From NCBI GenBank assembly GCA_946481295.1, contig CAMLLW010000009.1:1-52541 (forward strand): DNA of 52,541 bases, written 5' to 3'. The notes under the pieces are model-generated. The model was not told the origin of the DNA. It saw only the letters and a program-made list of their open reading frames with translations, and searched no databases. This DNA comes from an uncultured Clostridia bacterium (GTDB taxonomy: Bacteria; Bacillota; Clostridia; Lachnospirales; UBA5962). Position 1 is the stretch's first letter. Each line of letters begins with the position of its first letter. Below, in pieces: positions 16,795-26,403 of this stretch. A program made the translations under genes and the position numbers.

Positions 16795-18249
16795 TTACTT
16801 TTTATCTTCTTCCCAGAAATCTGCATTTCTAATTCCTATTTCATGAGGATTTTTAAATACAGGATCTATACCACTTTTATATTGTTTATCATAATCTTTA
16901 AAACATGAAATAACTGTTTTATATAATAATAATAAAGCTATTAAATTTAACCAAACATTTAATCCTATACCTATATCCGCTAAATCCCATGCTACTTTTG
17001 AATGAGTAATAGAACCTTGGAAAATTGATAATAAGAACACTACTCTAAAAATATTTAATATAATTTTATTATATTTTCCATTTTTAGATTTTAAATATAC
17101 TAAGTTAGTTTCACCTATATAATAATATGAAAAGAATATTGTATAGGCAAAGAAGAATATAGCAATAGCAACCGCTATATTACCAACACCAGGAAACACA
17201 CTATTAATAGCTTCACTAACAAATGCTGTACCTACTTCAGTATTTGCTGGTAAATGATTTACTACTAATTCAGCACTCATATCTGATCCAGCAAATACAT
17301 TATATTTTCCAGATAATAAAATCATAAAAAGAGTAGCTGTATTAACAAAAAATCCACATATATAAATAGAAAAAGCTTGAACTAATCCTTGTTTAGCTGG
17401 ATGACTTACTCCAGCAGCAGCTGCTGCAGATACTTGTGAACCTTGACCAGCTTCACTAGTAAATACACCTCTTCTTATACCCATATTTATTGCAGCCCCA
17501 ACAATTCCACCAAAAACACTGTCAAGTCCAAATGCACTTCTAAATATTAAAGCAAATAATGATGGTATTTGTCTTACATGAACAATTATTACTATAAAAG
17601 CTATTATTATATATGCTACTGACATTATTGGCACAACAGCTGCTGATATATTCGCTATTCTATTAACACCACCAGTAATAACAAATATAAGGCTTACTGA
17701 CATTAACAATCCCATTACCCACTTAGGAATACCAAAGGCAAGCTCCATAGAAGAAGTTATTGTATTAGCTTGAACACCCGGTAAAAAAAGTGCATAGGAA
17801 AGTATTCCAACAATTGAAAATAAAGTTGCATACCATTTCCAACCTATACCTTTTTCCATATAAAAAGCAGGTCCTCCACGGAATTCATCTTTATCTTTTA
17901 TCTTATAAATTTGTCCTAATGTTGATTCTGCAAAAGCAGTAGCAGAACCTAAAAATGATATAACCCACATCCAAAATACAGATCCTGGGCCACCGAATCC
18001 AATAGCAGTAGCCATACCTGCTATATTTCCTGTTCCTAACCTACCGCAAAGTGACATTGCTAAAGACTGAAAGGGTGAAAGTCCTTTGCCCTCTTGATCT
18101 TTAAGCGTCAATTGTCTAACCATTTCTTTTGCATATCTTAACTGTACAAATTTAGTACCAAAAGTAAATAATAATGCTGTAACAACACATAAAACTACCA
18201 TTGGTAAACTCCATACCTTTACCGATATAAAGTTAATAATTTCTGCCAT
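16795..18249 (-). CDS. alsT: Alanine/glycine:cation symporter (AGCS family)
   Basis: Protein of 484 residues with about eleven membrane segments. AGCS signatures are present: ALLFTFGTKFVQLR near the start, SLCGRLGTGNIAGMATAIGFGGPG (in parts, about 66-90), GGPAFYMEKGIGWKW, and IRRGVFTSEAGQGSQ (about 260-275). It takes up alanine or glycine with Na+ or H+. GGGGGAAAAG precedes the ATG. It lies 64 bp after the last nucleoside-transport permease on the same strand with no hairpin between, so it may be read through from that operon, although its substrate is unrelated. Confidence 0.92.
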   Translation of the reverse strand: MAEIINFISVKVWSLPMVVLCVVTALLFTFGTKFVQLRYAKEMVRQLTLKDQEGKGLSPFQSLAMSLCGRLGTGNIAGMATAIGFGGPGSVFWMWVISFLGSATAFAESTLGQIYKIKDKDEFRGGPAFYMEKGIGWKWYATLFSIVGILSYALFLPGVQANTITSSMELAFGIPKWVMGLLMSVSLIFVITGGVNRIANISAAVVPIMSVAYIIIAFIVIIVHVRQIPSLFALIFRSAFGLDSVFGGIVGAAINMGIRRGVFTSEAGQGSQVSAAAAAGVSHPAKQGLVQAFSIYICGFFVNTATLFMILLSGKYNVFAGSDMSAELVVNHLPANTEVGTAFVSEAINSVFPGVGNIAVAIAIFFFAYTIFFSYYYIGETNLVYLKSKNGKYNKIILNIFRVVFLLSIFQGSITHSKVAWDLADIGIGLNVWLNLIALLLLYKTVISCFKDYDKQYKSGIDPVFKNPHEIGIRNADFWEEDKK

Positions 18250-18313
18250 GATCTTTTCCCCCTTTTAAGTAATGATTAAATTTTATATTTACACATAAAT
18301 ATTAATTATTTCA

Positions 18314-19225
18314 TTAAAATGGTTCACCTGAAGCCTTAGGGCCAACAGATTTTCCAACAAAAAGCACTAAAACGATAATAGTTAATATATATGGTAACAT
18401 GCTTAAAAATTGAGATGGTATTATAGATTCATTACCACCTAATAAAACTACTAATGATTGAGCAAATCCAAATAATAAACAAGCACCTAATGCTCCTTGA
18501 GGTGTCCATTTACCAAATATAACAGCTGCTAAAGCAATAAATCCTTTTCCAGAAATTACAGTAGGAGAAAAAACAGATATTATTGCTAAAGAACATGAAG
18601 CTCCTCCAATTCCTGCTAAAAATCCAGAAGCTAATACACAGAAGTATCTTACTTTGTGTACATTTATTCCTAAAGTTGCTGCTGCTTTTGGATTTTCTCC
18701 AACAGATATAACTCTTAAACCTAATTTAGTTTTATATAAAAAGTACCACATAGCAAATGTTAATAATAAAGCTATTAAAATAGTTGAATCTACATTTAAA
18801 TTTGAAGTCCATATATTTTTATTTGGATTTTGCATCCAACTTAAAATTTTAGGAATTTTATTAGTAACTGTAGGAGAAGTATTTGTTCCTCCAAATAATG
18901 CTTTACATATAAATAATGATAATCCTGGGCCAATAAAATTCATTGCTAAACCAGAAATTGTTTGATCTGCTTTAAATTTTATTGAAGCTATAGCATGAAG
19001 AAATGCTAAAGCACATCCTGCTAAACCTGCACATATAAATCCTAACCATGGGTTTTGAGTATAATATGCTATAACTGCTCCTACTAATGCACCTATTGTC
19101 ATCATACCTTCTAGACCTATATTTACAACTCCTGATCTTTCTGAAATAATACCACCAAGTGCTGCTAATATTAAAGGTGCAGAATACATCAAAGTAATAT
19201 TTATAGATAATAATATATTATTCAT
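18314..19225 (-). CDS. nupQ: Nucleoside ABC transporter permease (NupQ/YufQ-like)
   Basis: Protein of 303 residues, about nine membrane segments, BPD_transp_2 family. Signatures are GGIISERSGVVNIGLEGMM (in parts, about 20-42) and GASCSLAIISVFSPTV. It forms the membrane channel with the permease encoded just upstream; the two genes overlap by 8 bp, which implies coupled translation and stoichiometric assembly. Similar pairs in Bacillus (nupNOPQ) and Streptococcus take up purine and pyrimidine nucleosides. Confidence 0.9.
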   Translation of the reverse strand: MNNILLSINITLMYSAPLILAALGGIISERSGVVNIGLEGMMTIGALVGAVIAYYTQNPWLGFICAGLAGCALAFLHAIASIKFKADQTISGLAMNFIGPGLSLFICKALFGGTNTSPTVTNKIPKILSWMQNPNKNIWTSNLNVDSTILIALLLTFAMWYFLYKTKLGLRVISVGENPKAAATLGINVHKVRYFCVLASGFLAGIGGASCSLAIISVFSPTVISGKGFIALAAVIFGKWTPQGALGACLLFGFAQSLVVLLGGNESIIPSQFLSMLPYILTIIVLVLFVGKSVGPKASGEPF

Positions 19226-20417
19226 TAGAATTTTCTCCTTTTTCTAATTTATCTGCTATTATGGTAAATATTAGCCTCATACCAATAAAGAATATTATAG
19301 TACCTATAACTATATTTATAATTTCAGTTGGTACACCAAGTTGAGACTGCATAGCATTTCCACCATATTTTAAAGCTCCAAATAAAAGTCCAGAAAAAAT
19401 ACATGCTATAGGATTATTGTTAGCTATAAGTGCAACAGAAAGACCATTAAAACCATAATTTTCATGTAAAGAAAGAGTAATTATTCTATTAGGGCTCATA
19501 CCTGTAATATAAATTCCACCTGCTAAACCTGCTATTGCACCTGATATTAACATTGACATAATTATTTGTTTTTTTACATTTATTCCAGCTGCTTCTGCGG
19601 CGTATTTATTAATACCTACTCCTTTTAGTGAGTAACCTAAAGTTGTTTTATTTAAAATAAAACCTACTATTATAGCTACTGCAACAGCTATAAAAATACC
19701 ATAATTTATATCAGTTCTAAAAACAATATCTTGAACAGTATCTAATAATTTCATAAAAAGTGTCGGTTTTTCAACACCATTTACAATTGGTACATTCCCT
19801 TTAAGTTCTGCAATTTTATCTCTAAATGCCAATATATTTTCTTGATTAGCTTTAACATTATATAAAATATTTATTCTTGCAGAATCTAATACTTCATATA
19901 CACCTTCTGAATTTGGTTTTTTTAGACTTGGTAATGTAACATAATAATTATTAAAATATAATGCTATCCAGTTAAGCATTATAGAAGTTATAACTTCATG
20001 AATACCAAATTTCGCCTTTAACCATCCTACAAATACAGCATATAGACCAGCAAATATCATAGCTCCAAGTAGACATGCTATTGGATGAATTATTGGTGGC
20101 AAATCTATTTTATAACCAATAAAAGATGCTGCTATAGCGCCCATCATAAATTGACCTTCTGCTCCTATATTAAATAAACCTGTTTTAAAAGCAAAAGCTA
20201 CAGATATACCTGTTAATATAACAGGAGTTGCTATAATTATAGTTTGAACTATGTATCTAGGTTTTGAAAAAACACCTTTAAACAATTCTCCATAAGATTG
20301 AATTGGGTTAAATCCTGATAGAGCCAAGATTATTCCACCAACTAAAAATCCTAATAAAATTGAAATAAATATTGCTGTAGTAGATTTTTTTAATAAAGAA
20401 GATATTTTAATAGACAT
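19218..20417 (-). CDS. nupP: Nucleoside ABC transporter permease (NupP/YufP-like)
   Basis: Protein of 399 residues with an insertion of about 80 residues (around 170-240) between membrane segments, as is usual for this longer subunit. Signatures are AFAFKTGLFNIGAEGQFMMGA (in parts, about 73-93) and GIHEVITSIMLNWIALY. Its ATG overlaps the stop of the ATPase gene (TAATG) and its 3' end overlaps the second permease, so the three membrane-complex genes are coupled. Confidence 0.9.
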   Translation of the reverse strand: MSIKISSLLKKSTTAIFISILLGFLVGGIILALSGFNPIQSYGELFKGVFSKPRYIVQTIIIATPVILTGISVAFAFKTGLFNIGAEGQFMMGAIAASFIGYKIDLPPIIHPIACLLGAMIFAGLYAVFVGWLKAKFGIHEVITSIMLNWIALYFNNYYVTLPSLKKPNSEGVYEVLDSARINILYNVKANQENILAFRDKIAELKGNVPIVNGVEKPTLFMKLLDTVQDIVFRTDINYGIFIAVAVAIIVGFILNKTTLGYSLKGVGINKYAAEAAGINVKKQIIMSMLISGAIAGLAGGIYITGMSPNRIITLSLHENYGFNGLSVALIANNNPIACIFSGLLFGALKYGGNAMQSQLGVPTEIINIVIGTIIFFIGMRLIFTIIADKLEKGENSNE

Positions 20418-21937
20418 TAATTTTCTCCTCCTGCCATCCAGAATCCTAATTTTTCTTCTGTTACATTTTCATCATTTTGTAAAGTTTTAACTATAGTACC
20501 ATCATAAATTACACCTATAGTATCAGATACGTCCATAATTTCATCAAGTTCTAAAGATACTAATAATATAGCCTTACCTTTGTCACGCTCTTCTACTAAT
20601 GTTTTATGAACAAATTCTATAGCACCAATATCTAAGCCTCTTGTTGGTTGAACAGCTATTAATAAATCAGGATCATTAAAAACTTCTCTTGCTATAATAA
20701 GTTTTTGTTGATTTCCGCCTGATAAAGCTCTTATAGGAGTCTTTTCACAATTATCTGGCCTTATATCAAATTTCTCAATTAATGATTTTGCAAAATTATT
20801 TATAGCTTCGAAATTTAATATGCTTTTTTTAGAAAATTGAGGTTTATTAAAACTTTCCAATATAGAATTAAGTTCAACTGAAAAATCTAAAATTAAACCT
20901 CTTTTATGTCTATCTTCATGAATAGTTGAAATACCACTTTCTAATACATTTTTAGGAGTAGTATTTTGAATCTCCTTATTATTTATCTTTATCTTACCTT
21001 TACTTGCTTTTGATAAGCATGTAATAGCCTCTATTAATTCCTTTTGACCATTACCATCTACGCCCGCAACCCCGTATATTTCCCCTCTTTTTATTTCTAA
21101 ATTTAATCCTTTTAATTTTTCTAATCCTCTAAAATCTTTTACTACTAAATTTTCTATAGAAAAGATAACATCTTTTGGATCTGCTTTAGTCTTATCTATA
21201 TGTAAGTTTACTTTTCTTCCAACCATTTTAGAAGCTAATTCTTCTTCAGATAAATCATCAACAACTACTCTGTCTATAAGTTTTCCTCTTCTTATAACAG
21301 TACAATATTTTGCAGATTGTTTAATTTCTTTTAATTTATGTGTAATTATTATGATAGTTTTTCCATCATTAATAAGTCTTTTCATAATATCTATTAACTC
21401 TAAAATTTCTTGTGGAGTTAATACTGCTGTAGGCTCATCTAAAATTAAAATATCTGCCCCTCTATATAATGTTTTTAATATTTCTACTCTTTGTTGCATA
21501 CCCACAGATATATCTTCAATTTTAGCATAAGGATCTACATATAAACCATATTTCTCTGAAAGTTCCTTAATTGCTTTTGTAGCCCTTTTCATGTCAATAA
21601 TTCCAAATTTATTTGTAATTTCAGCTCCTAAAATTATATTCTCTGTAACTGTTAAATTTTCTACCAGCATAAAATGTTGATGTACCATTCCTATACCAAG
21701 TTTAATTGCATCACTGGGATTTTCTATTTTCGCTTTTTTACCATTAATAAATATTTCTCCCTTTTCTGGTTTATATAAACCATATAAAATACTCATTAAG
21801 GTAGACTTTCCAGCTCCATTTTCACCTAAAATAGAATGTATAGTACCACTTTCTACTGTTAAATCAACATTCTGTAGCGCACAAAATTTACCAAAATATT
21901 TATGTATTCCCTTCATCTCAACAGCAATATCAGACAT
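20417..21937 (-). CDS. nupO: Nucleoside ABC transporter ATPase (NupO/YufO-like), two fused domains
   Basis: Protein of 506 residues, two ABC domains in tandem like sugar importers of the RbsA type. The first domain has Walker A GENGAGKST (about 38-46), signature ISVGMQQR and Walker B ILILDEPTAVL. The second has a degenerate Walker A, GVDGNGQKE (about 290), and signature LSGGNQQK, with its Walker B reading LLIAVQPTRGLD, where the catalytic Glu is Gln. One working and one impaired ATP site is normal for this family. The start follows AAGGAGGAA. It lies downstream of the binding protein gene and its hairpin. Confidence 0.93.
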   Translation of the reverse strand: MSDIAVEMKGIHKYFGKFCALQNVDLTVESGTIHSILGENGAGKSTLMSILYGLYKPEKGEIFINGKKAKIENPSDAIKLGIGMVHQHFMLVENLTVTENIILGAEITNKFGIIDMKRATKAIKELSEKYGLYVDPYAKIEDISVGMQQRVEILKTLYRGADILILDEPTAVLTPQEILELIDIMKRLINDGKTIIIITHKLKEIKQSAKYCTVIRRGKLIDRVVVDDLSEEELASKMVGRKVNLHIDKTKADPKDVIFSIENLVVKDFRGLEKLKGLNLEIKRGEIYGVAGVDGNGQKELIEAITCLSKASKGKIKINNKEIQNTTPKNVLESGISTIHEDRHKRGLILDFSVELNSILESFNKPQFSKKSILNFEAINNFAKSLIEKFDIRPDNCEKTPIRALSGGNQQKLIIAREVFNDPDLLIAVQPTRGLDIGAIEFVHKTLVEERDKGKAILLVSLELDEIMDVSDTIGVIYDGTIVKTLQNDENVTEEKLGFWMAGGEN

Positions 21938-21983
21938 GAGAATAGTTCCTCCTTAATAAAACTAACAACCTTAAAATATTCAT

Positions 21984-22013
21984 AAAAAGCTAATGTTATA
22001 ACATTAGCTTTTT
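21984..22013 (-). terminator. Intra-operon hairpin after the binding protein gene
   Basis: A perfect 30-bp inverted repeat (15-bp arms, no required loop) with A/T ends, located between the BMP lipoprotein gene and the ATPase gene. It looks like a partial terminator or mRNA-stabilising end that would let the binding protein exceed the membrane subunits. Confidence 0.7.
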
Positions 22014-22027
22014 AATTAAATATAAAT

Positions 22028-23143
22028 TTATAATTCACTTACAAATTTTTCATATGCCTTTTCATCTTTAGGTACTTTTATTTTACCACTTACAATCATT
22101 TCTTCTATATCTTTAGTAGCTTTTTCATAAAGTTCTTTAGGCATTAAGTTAAAAGTATTTTCATTAGGATCTGCAAGAGATACACCATGTTTTGCTAAAC
22201 CATATCTTAATACCTGTCCTCCTAAGTGTTCTCCACTAGCAGTTTTATAAGAGGCATCATAAACTGCATCTCCTGTACGTTTTACTGTAGAAGTTAAAAC
22301 ATTTTTAGGTGCTAAATAACTTTGATCCATATCTACACCTATAGCTAGTTTATTTAATTCTTTTGCAGCTTCTATAACTCCTTGGCCTGCATTTCCAGAT
22401 GCATGATATATAATATCAGCACCTTGATTATACATAGCTAATGCTGAAGCTTTTCCCATAGAATCATCTACGAATGAATTTATATATTTAGTTTCAATAC
22501 CTATTTTTTTATTTAATTCTCTTGCAGCATAATCTACACCTGCTTTATATCCGTACTCAAACCTTGATATAACTCTTCCAGGAATTCCACCTATAAATCC
22601 AACTTTATCAGTTTTAGTTACATTAGCAGCTATGTAACCTGCTAAGAAAGCAGCTTCTTGATCTTCAAAATCTACAGCTATAACATTATTTGGTACTTTT
22701 CCATCTAAATCAGTATCAATTATTCCATAAAGTTGATCTGGATTCATTGCAGCAGCATTTACAACATCACTTGATAATAAATATCCTATTCCCCATATTA
22801 AATTTACATTTTCATCTCTTAAAGCATCGAAGTGTACTTTATAATCTGATAATTGTTGAGATTCTTTATAAGATATTTTTGCTCCTGTATCTTGATTTAA
22901 TCTTTTAAATCCATCATATGAATTTTGATTAAAAGATTTATCATTTATACCACCTATATCACTTACCATAGCTGTCGAGAAGTTTGAAAAATCAACTTTT
23001 TTATTTTCTGTTTGATTATTAGTTTGTGCTTGTTCACTAACTTGTGACGTTGTATTTGAATTTGATTGTGCAGTAGAATTATTTCCACATCCTACAAATA
23101 ACATAGATATTGCCAAAATTGGTATTACTAAATTTTTTTTCAT
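22028..23143 (-). CDS. nupN: BMP-family nucleoside-binding lipoprotein (NupN/BmpA-like)
   Basis: Protein of 371 residues. Lipoprotein signal peptide with lipobox LFVGC (lipidated Cys19), then a Gln/Asn/Ser/Thr linker to about residue 50. The BMP (PBP1) domain follows: DIGGINDKSFNQNSYDGF, then AVDFEDQEAAFLAGYIAA, GFIGGIPGRVISRFEYGY and IIYHASGNAGQGVIEAA (these in parts). It catches nucleosides outside the membrane and delivers them to the permeases encoded downstream. GGAGG lies before the ATG. A TATAAT-like box lies in the 152-bp gap upstream, without a good -35, so a separate promoter is possible. Confidence 0.92.
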   Translation of the reverse strand: MKKNLVIPILAISMLFVGCGNNSTAQSNSNTTSQVSEQAQTNNQTENKKVDFSNFSTAMVSDIGGINDKSFNQNSYDGFKRLNQDTGAKISYKESQQLSDYKVHFDALRDENVNLIWGIGYLLSSDVVNAAAMNPDQLYGIIDTDLDGKVPNNVIAVDFEDQEAAFLAGYIAANVTKTDKVGFIGGIPGRVISRFEYGYKAGVDYAARELNKKIGIETKYINSFVDDSMGKASALAMYNQGADIIYHASGNAGQGVIEAAKELNKLAIGVDMDQSYLAPKNVLTSTVKRTGDAVYDASYKTASGEHLGGQVLRYGLAKHGVSLADPNENTFNLMPKELYEKATKDIEEMIVSGKIKVPKDEKAYEKFVSEL

Positions 23144-23295
23144 TACTAGCCTCCTAAATTTAATTAATAATAATTTTTAATTAACTTATATTACAACTTT
23201 ATTACTAAACTATTTAATTATACTAGATAAAATGTAAATTTTTCTATAAAGATTAACATTTTTAAATTAAATAATCAATATTTTTATAAACTTTT

Positions 23296-23718
23296 TTAAA
23301 TTTCTATATCTTTTGGTCCAAATCCATAAGGTAATAATTCTTCTAATATGTATTCCTTATAATTATTTTCATCTTTAGCTATTATTATTTTAAATGTTTT
23401 TGGATCACAAAATTCCATCATGACCTGTCTACAAACACCGCAAGGATAGCAAAAATCTCTTTCAATATTGTCATATCCTCCCACAATAGCTATAGATTCA
23501 AATTTTTTATGTCCTTCATATACAGCTTTAAAAAATGCTGTTCTCTCTGCACAATTTGTAGGAGTATATGAAGCAGATTCTATATTTGCACCTTCAAAAA
23601 TTGTACCATCACTGCATAACAAAGCTGAACCTACTTTAAAATTAGAATAAGGTGTATAAGCATTATCTCTTGCTTTTATAGCAATTTTTATTAGTTGTGA
23701 AGTATTTATCTTAATCAC
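23296..23718 (-). CDS. cdd: Cytidine deaminase
   Basis: Protein of 140 residues, the homotetrameric type. It converts cytidine and deoxycytidine to uridine and deoxyuridine. Zinc ligands and the catalytic glutamate are visible: NCAERTAFF (Cys and Glu, about 55-63) and YPCGVCRQVM (two Cys, about 89-98). The N-terminus has YTPYSNFKVGSALL, the substrate pocket motif. It starts 5 bp after deoC on the same strand, so it belongs to the nucleoside operon and prepares cytidine for the downstream phosphorylase. Confidence 0.95.
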   Translation of the reverse strand: MIKINTSQLIKIAIKARDNAYTPYSNFKVGSALLCSDGTIFEGANIESASYTPTNCAERTAFFKAVYEGHKKFESIAIVGGYDNIERDFCYPCGVCRQVMMEFCDPKTFKIIIAKDENNYKEYILEELLPYGFGPKDIEI

Positions 23719-23723
23719 CTCCT

Positions 23724-24389
23724 TTAATATCCTTCACTTTTCTTATTATTAATTAGATCTATTATTTTACTTGTACCTAATCTTTCTGCACCTAATTTTA
23801 TAAATTTTTCTGCATCTTCTAAAGAACTTATTCCTCCAGCAGCTTTTATTTTAACATTTTTGCCAATATATTTAGTAAATAATTTTATATCATCAAAAGT
23901 TGCACCTGCTTTTGAAAAACCTGTAGAGGTCTTTATAAAATCTGCACCTGCTTTTGTTACTATTTTACATAAATTTATTTTCTCTTCTTCTGTTAATAAA
24001 CATGTTTCTATAATGACTTTCAAAATTTTTTTACCACAGATCTCTTTTACAGATCTAATTTCATCTTCTATAAGATCATATTCATTATTTTTAACCATGC
24101 ATATATTTATAACCATGTCTAATTCATCTGCACCATTTTCTAATGCATCTTTTGCTTCAAATAACTTAACGTTTTTTGTAGAGTAACCATTAGGAAATCC
24201 TATAACTGTACACACATTAATATTATCTTTTACATATTCTTTTGCTAGTTTTACATAATATGGTGGAATACATACTGAAGAAACATTATTTTTAATTGCA
24301 TCATCACAAACTTTAATTATATCTTCTTTTGTTGTCCCTTGTAATAATAATGTATGATCTACTTTGCTTAAAATATTATTTAAGTCCAA
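23724..24389 (-). CDS. deoC: Deoxyribose-phosphate aldolase
   Basis: Protein of 221 residues, full family length. It splits 2-deoxyribose-5-phosphate into glyceraldehyde-3-phosphate and acetaldehyde. The N-terminus has KVDHTLL; the catalytic lysines lie in LKVIIET (about 143) and FIKTSTGF (about 171-178, Schiff base region), and KAAGGISS follows. Ribosome binding site AAAGGTGG. It is placed between the phosphorylase gene deoD and cdd in the nucleoside operon. Confidence 0.96.
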   Translation of the reverse strand: MDLNNILSKVDHTLLLQGTTKEDIIKVCDDAIKNNVSSVCIPPYYVKLAKEYVKDNINVCTVIGFPNGYSTKNVKLFEAKDALENGADELDMVINICMVKNNEYDLIEDEIRSVKEICGKKILKVIIETCLLTEEEKINLCKIVTKAGADFIKTSTGFSKAGATFDDIKLFTKYIGKNVKIKAAGGISSLEDAEKFIKLGAERLGTSKIIDLINNKKSEGY

Positions 24390-24414
24390 AATTAAACCAC
24401 CTTTTTATATTATT

Positions 24415-25128
24415 TTATGCTCGTATTGCTGTTTCTAATGCTATTTCCATCATATCTATGAAAGCTGTTTGTCTTTCTTCAGATGTTGTTGCTTGATCTT
24501 TTAACATATGATCAGAAACTGTTAAAATACATAGTGCGTTTTTACGAGCTCTAGCAGCATTCATAAATAATCCTGCACTTTCCATTTCTGTAGCTAATAC
24601 ACCCATCTTTACCCATTTCATAGAAGTTTCTTTATCATCATTATAAAATACATCTGAAGATAAAACATTTCCAACTTTAAAATTTATATCTTTTTTCTTA
24701 GCTTCTTCTACTGCTTTTTCTAATAATTCATAACTACAAATTGGTGCAAAATTTCCATTTAAGCCAAATTGACTTCCATAATTAGAATCTGTACATGCGC
24801 CCATAGCTATTACAATATCTTTTAAATTTAAATCTTCATGTAGTGCTCCTGCTGTACCAATTCTTATTATATTTTTAACATCATAAAAATTAAATAATTC
24901 ATAGGAATATATGCCTATTGAAGGTATACCCATTCCAGAGCCTTGAACAGAAACTTTTTTTCCTTTGTAAGTACCAGTAAATCCTAACATACCGCGTACT
25001 GTATTATATTGAACAACATTCTCTAAAAATTTTTCTGAAATAAATTTTGCCCTTAAAGGATCACCAGGCATTAAAACTGTCTCTGCAATATCTTCTTTTT
25101 TAGCTCCAATATGAACTGTTGGTACCAT
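24415..25128 (-). CDS. deoD: Purine-nucleoside phosphorylase, DeoD type
   Basis: Protein of 237 residues, the hexameric bacterial type. It phosphorolyses inosine, guanosine, adenosine and their deoxy forms. Motifs: TVHIGAKKEDIAETVLMPGDPLRAK (in parts, 4-28), the phosphate arginines in this block and in YNTVRGMLG, GSGMGIPS, IRIGTAGAL, and EMESAGLF (substrate ribose site, about 178-186) with SDHM near the end carrying the catalytic Asp. It is separated from deoB by 16 bp. Confidence 0.96.
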   Translation of the reverse strand: MVPTVHIGAKKEDIAETVLMPGDPLRAKFISEKFLENVVQYNTVRGMLGFTGTYKGKKVSVQGSGMGIPSIGIYSYELFNFYDVKNIIRIGTAGALHEDLNLKDIVIAMGACTDSNYGSQFGLNGNFAPICSYELLEKAVEEAKKKDINFKVGNVLSSDVFYNDDKETSMKWVKMGVLATEMESAGLFMNAARARKNALCILTVSDHMLKDQATTSEERQTAFIDMMEIALETAIRA

Positions 25129-25144
25129 TTAAAACAACTCCTTG

Positions 25145-26320
25145 TTAATTTTTTAAAATATATTTTAAGAAACTTTCTCCTGCTACTTTTCCATCTACAT
25201 TTAAATATTCTAAAATTGTAGATGCTATGTCAGAAAAAGTATTTCTTATACCTAAGTTTACACCAGATTTAATATTGTTTCCATATATTAATAAAGGTAT
25301 ATATTCCCTAGAATGATCTGTACTTTCAGTTGTAGGATCACAGCCGTGATCTGCTGTTATAAATAATACATCATCATCCCTTAAATTATCTATAAGTTCT
25401 GGAACTCTATTATCAAAGTCTACTAATGCATTTGCATAACCTACATAATCATTTCTATGGCCATATACCATATCAAAATCAACTAAATTTGTAAATATAA
25501 GACCATCTTTTACTGTTTTCATATAGTTTAAAGTTTGATCTACTCCATCCATATTATTTTTTATATGAACAGCTTGTGTTACACCTTCACCAGAAAATAT
25601 ATCTTCTATTTTACCAACTGCAGCAACTTCTTTTCCTGCTTCTTGTATATAGTTTAACATTGTTTTGCCAGAAGGTTTTAAAGAAAAATCTCTTCTATTT
25701 TTTGTTCTTGTATAATTTCCACTTGTTCCAACAAAAGGTCTTGCTATTACTCTTGAAACAGCATGAGGACCAGTTAATATTTCTCTTGCAACATTACAGT
25801 AATAATATAATTTTTCTATAGGTACTATATCTTCATGTGCTGCAATTTGAAAAACACTATCTGCAGATGTATATAAAATTAAATCACCTGTTTTTACATG
25901 TTGATCTCCTAATTTTTCTATAATTTCTGTTCCAGAAGCAACACAATTTCCTATTACCTTTTTACCTGTTTTTTCTTCAAATTTATCTAAAATCTCTTTT
26001 GGAAATCCATTAGGATATGTAGGAAATGGTTTTTCAGTAATTACACCTGCTATTTCCCAATGTCCAACAGTTGTATCTTTTCCTTTTGACAACTCAGCTA
26101 ATTTACAAAAAGAACCTGTAGTATTATTTATTTTTACATCTGAAAGGCTTTCTCCACCGTCTATACTTGATAAACCTATCTTATTTAAATTTTTAAGATC
26201 CATATCTTTAATAACTTTTTTAATATTTCCAAGTGTGTTGCTTCCAGCATCATTATATAAATTTGCATCTGGTAATTCTCCAATGCCAACACTATCTAAA
26301 ACAATTAATATTGCTCTCAT
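25145..26320 (-). CDS. deoB: Phosphopentomutase
   Basis: Protein of 391 residues, alkaline-phosphatase superfamily. It interconverts (deoxy)ribose-1-phosphate and -5-phosphate, linking both phosphorylases in this operon to deoC and central carbon metabolism. Metal and active-site motifs: [16 protein letters not shown] (first Asp, about 4-19), [10 protein letters not shown] with the phosphorylated Thr (about 80-89), [19 protein letters not shown] and [10 protein letters not shown]. The length fits the bacterial family. A hairpin lies just upstream. Confidence 0.96.
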   Translation of the reverse strand: MRAILIVLDSVGIGELPDANLYNDAGSNTLGNIKKVIKDMDLKNLNKIGLSSIDGGESLSDVKINNTTGSFCKLAELSKGKDTTVGHWEIAGVITEKPFPTYPNGFPKEILDKFEEKTGKKVIGNCVASGTEIIEKLGDQHVKTGDLILYTSADSVFQIAAHEDIVPIEKLYYYCNVAREILTGPHAVSRVIARPFVGTSGNYTRTKNRRDFSLKPSGKTMLNYIQEAGKEVAAVGKIEDIFSGEGVTQAVHIKNNMDGVDQTLNYMKTVKDGLIFTNLVDFDMVYGHRNDYVGYANALVDFDNRVPELIDNLRDDDVLFITADHGCDPTTESTDHSREYIPLLIYGNNIKSGVNLGIRNTFSDIASTILEYLNVDGKVAGESFLKYILKN

Positions 26321-26352
26321 AACATTCCTTCTTTCAGTAATTTATAGTAAAA

Positions 26353-26373
26353 GGGGGTATATAAATAACCCCC
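26353..26373 (-). terminator. Weak hairpin between 5'-nucleotidase and deoB
   Basis: GGGGGT (26353-26358) pairs with ACCCCC (26368-26373); on the minus strand it is followed by UUUU. The short U tract suggests partial termination or an mRNA processing point inside the nucleoside operon rather than a full stop. Confidence 0.5.
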
Positions 26374-26403
26374 ATATAATTATAATATAAAATTTTAAAT
26401 TTA

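Noticed and set aside
23144-23295. A purine or 2'-deoxyguanosine riboswitch before the nucleoside-binding lipoprotein gene
   Set aside because: No conserved purine-aptamer core or loop-loop sequences could be found on the minus strand; only a TATAAT-like box is present.
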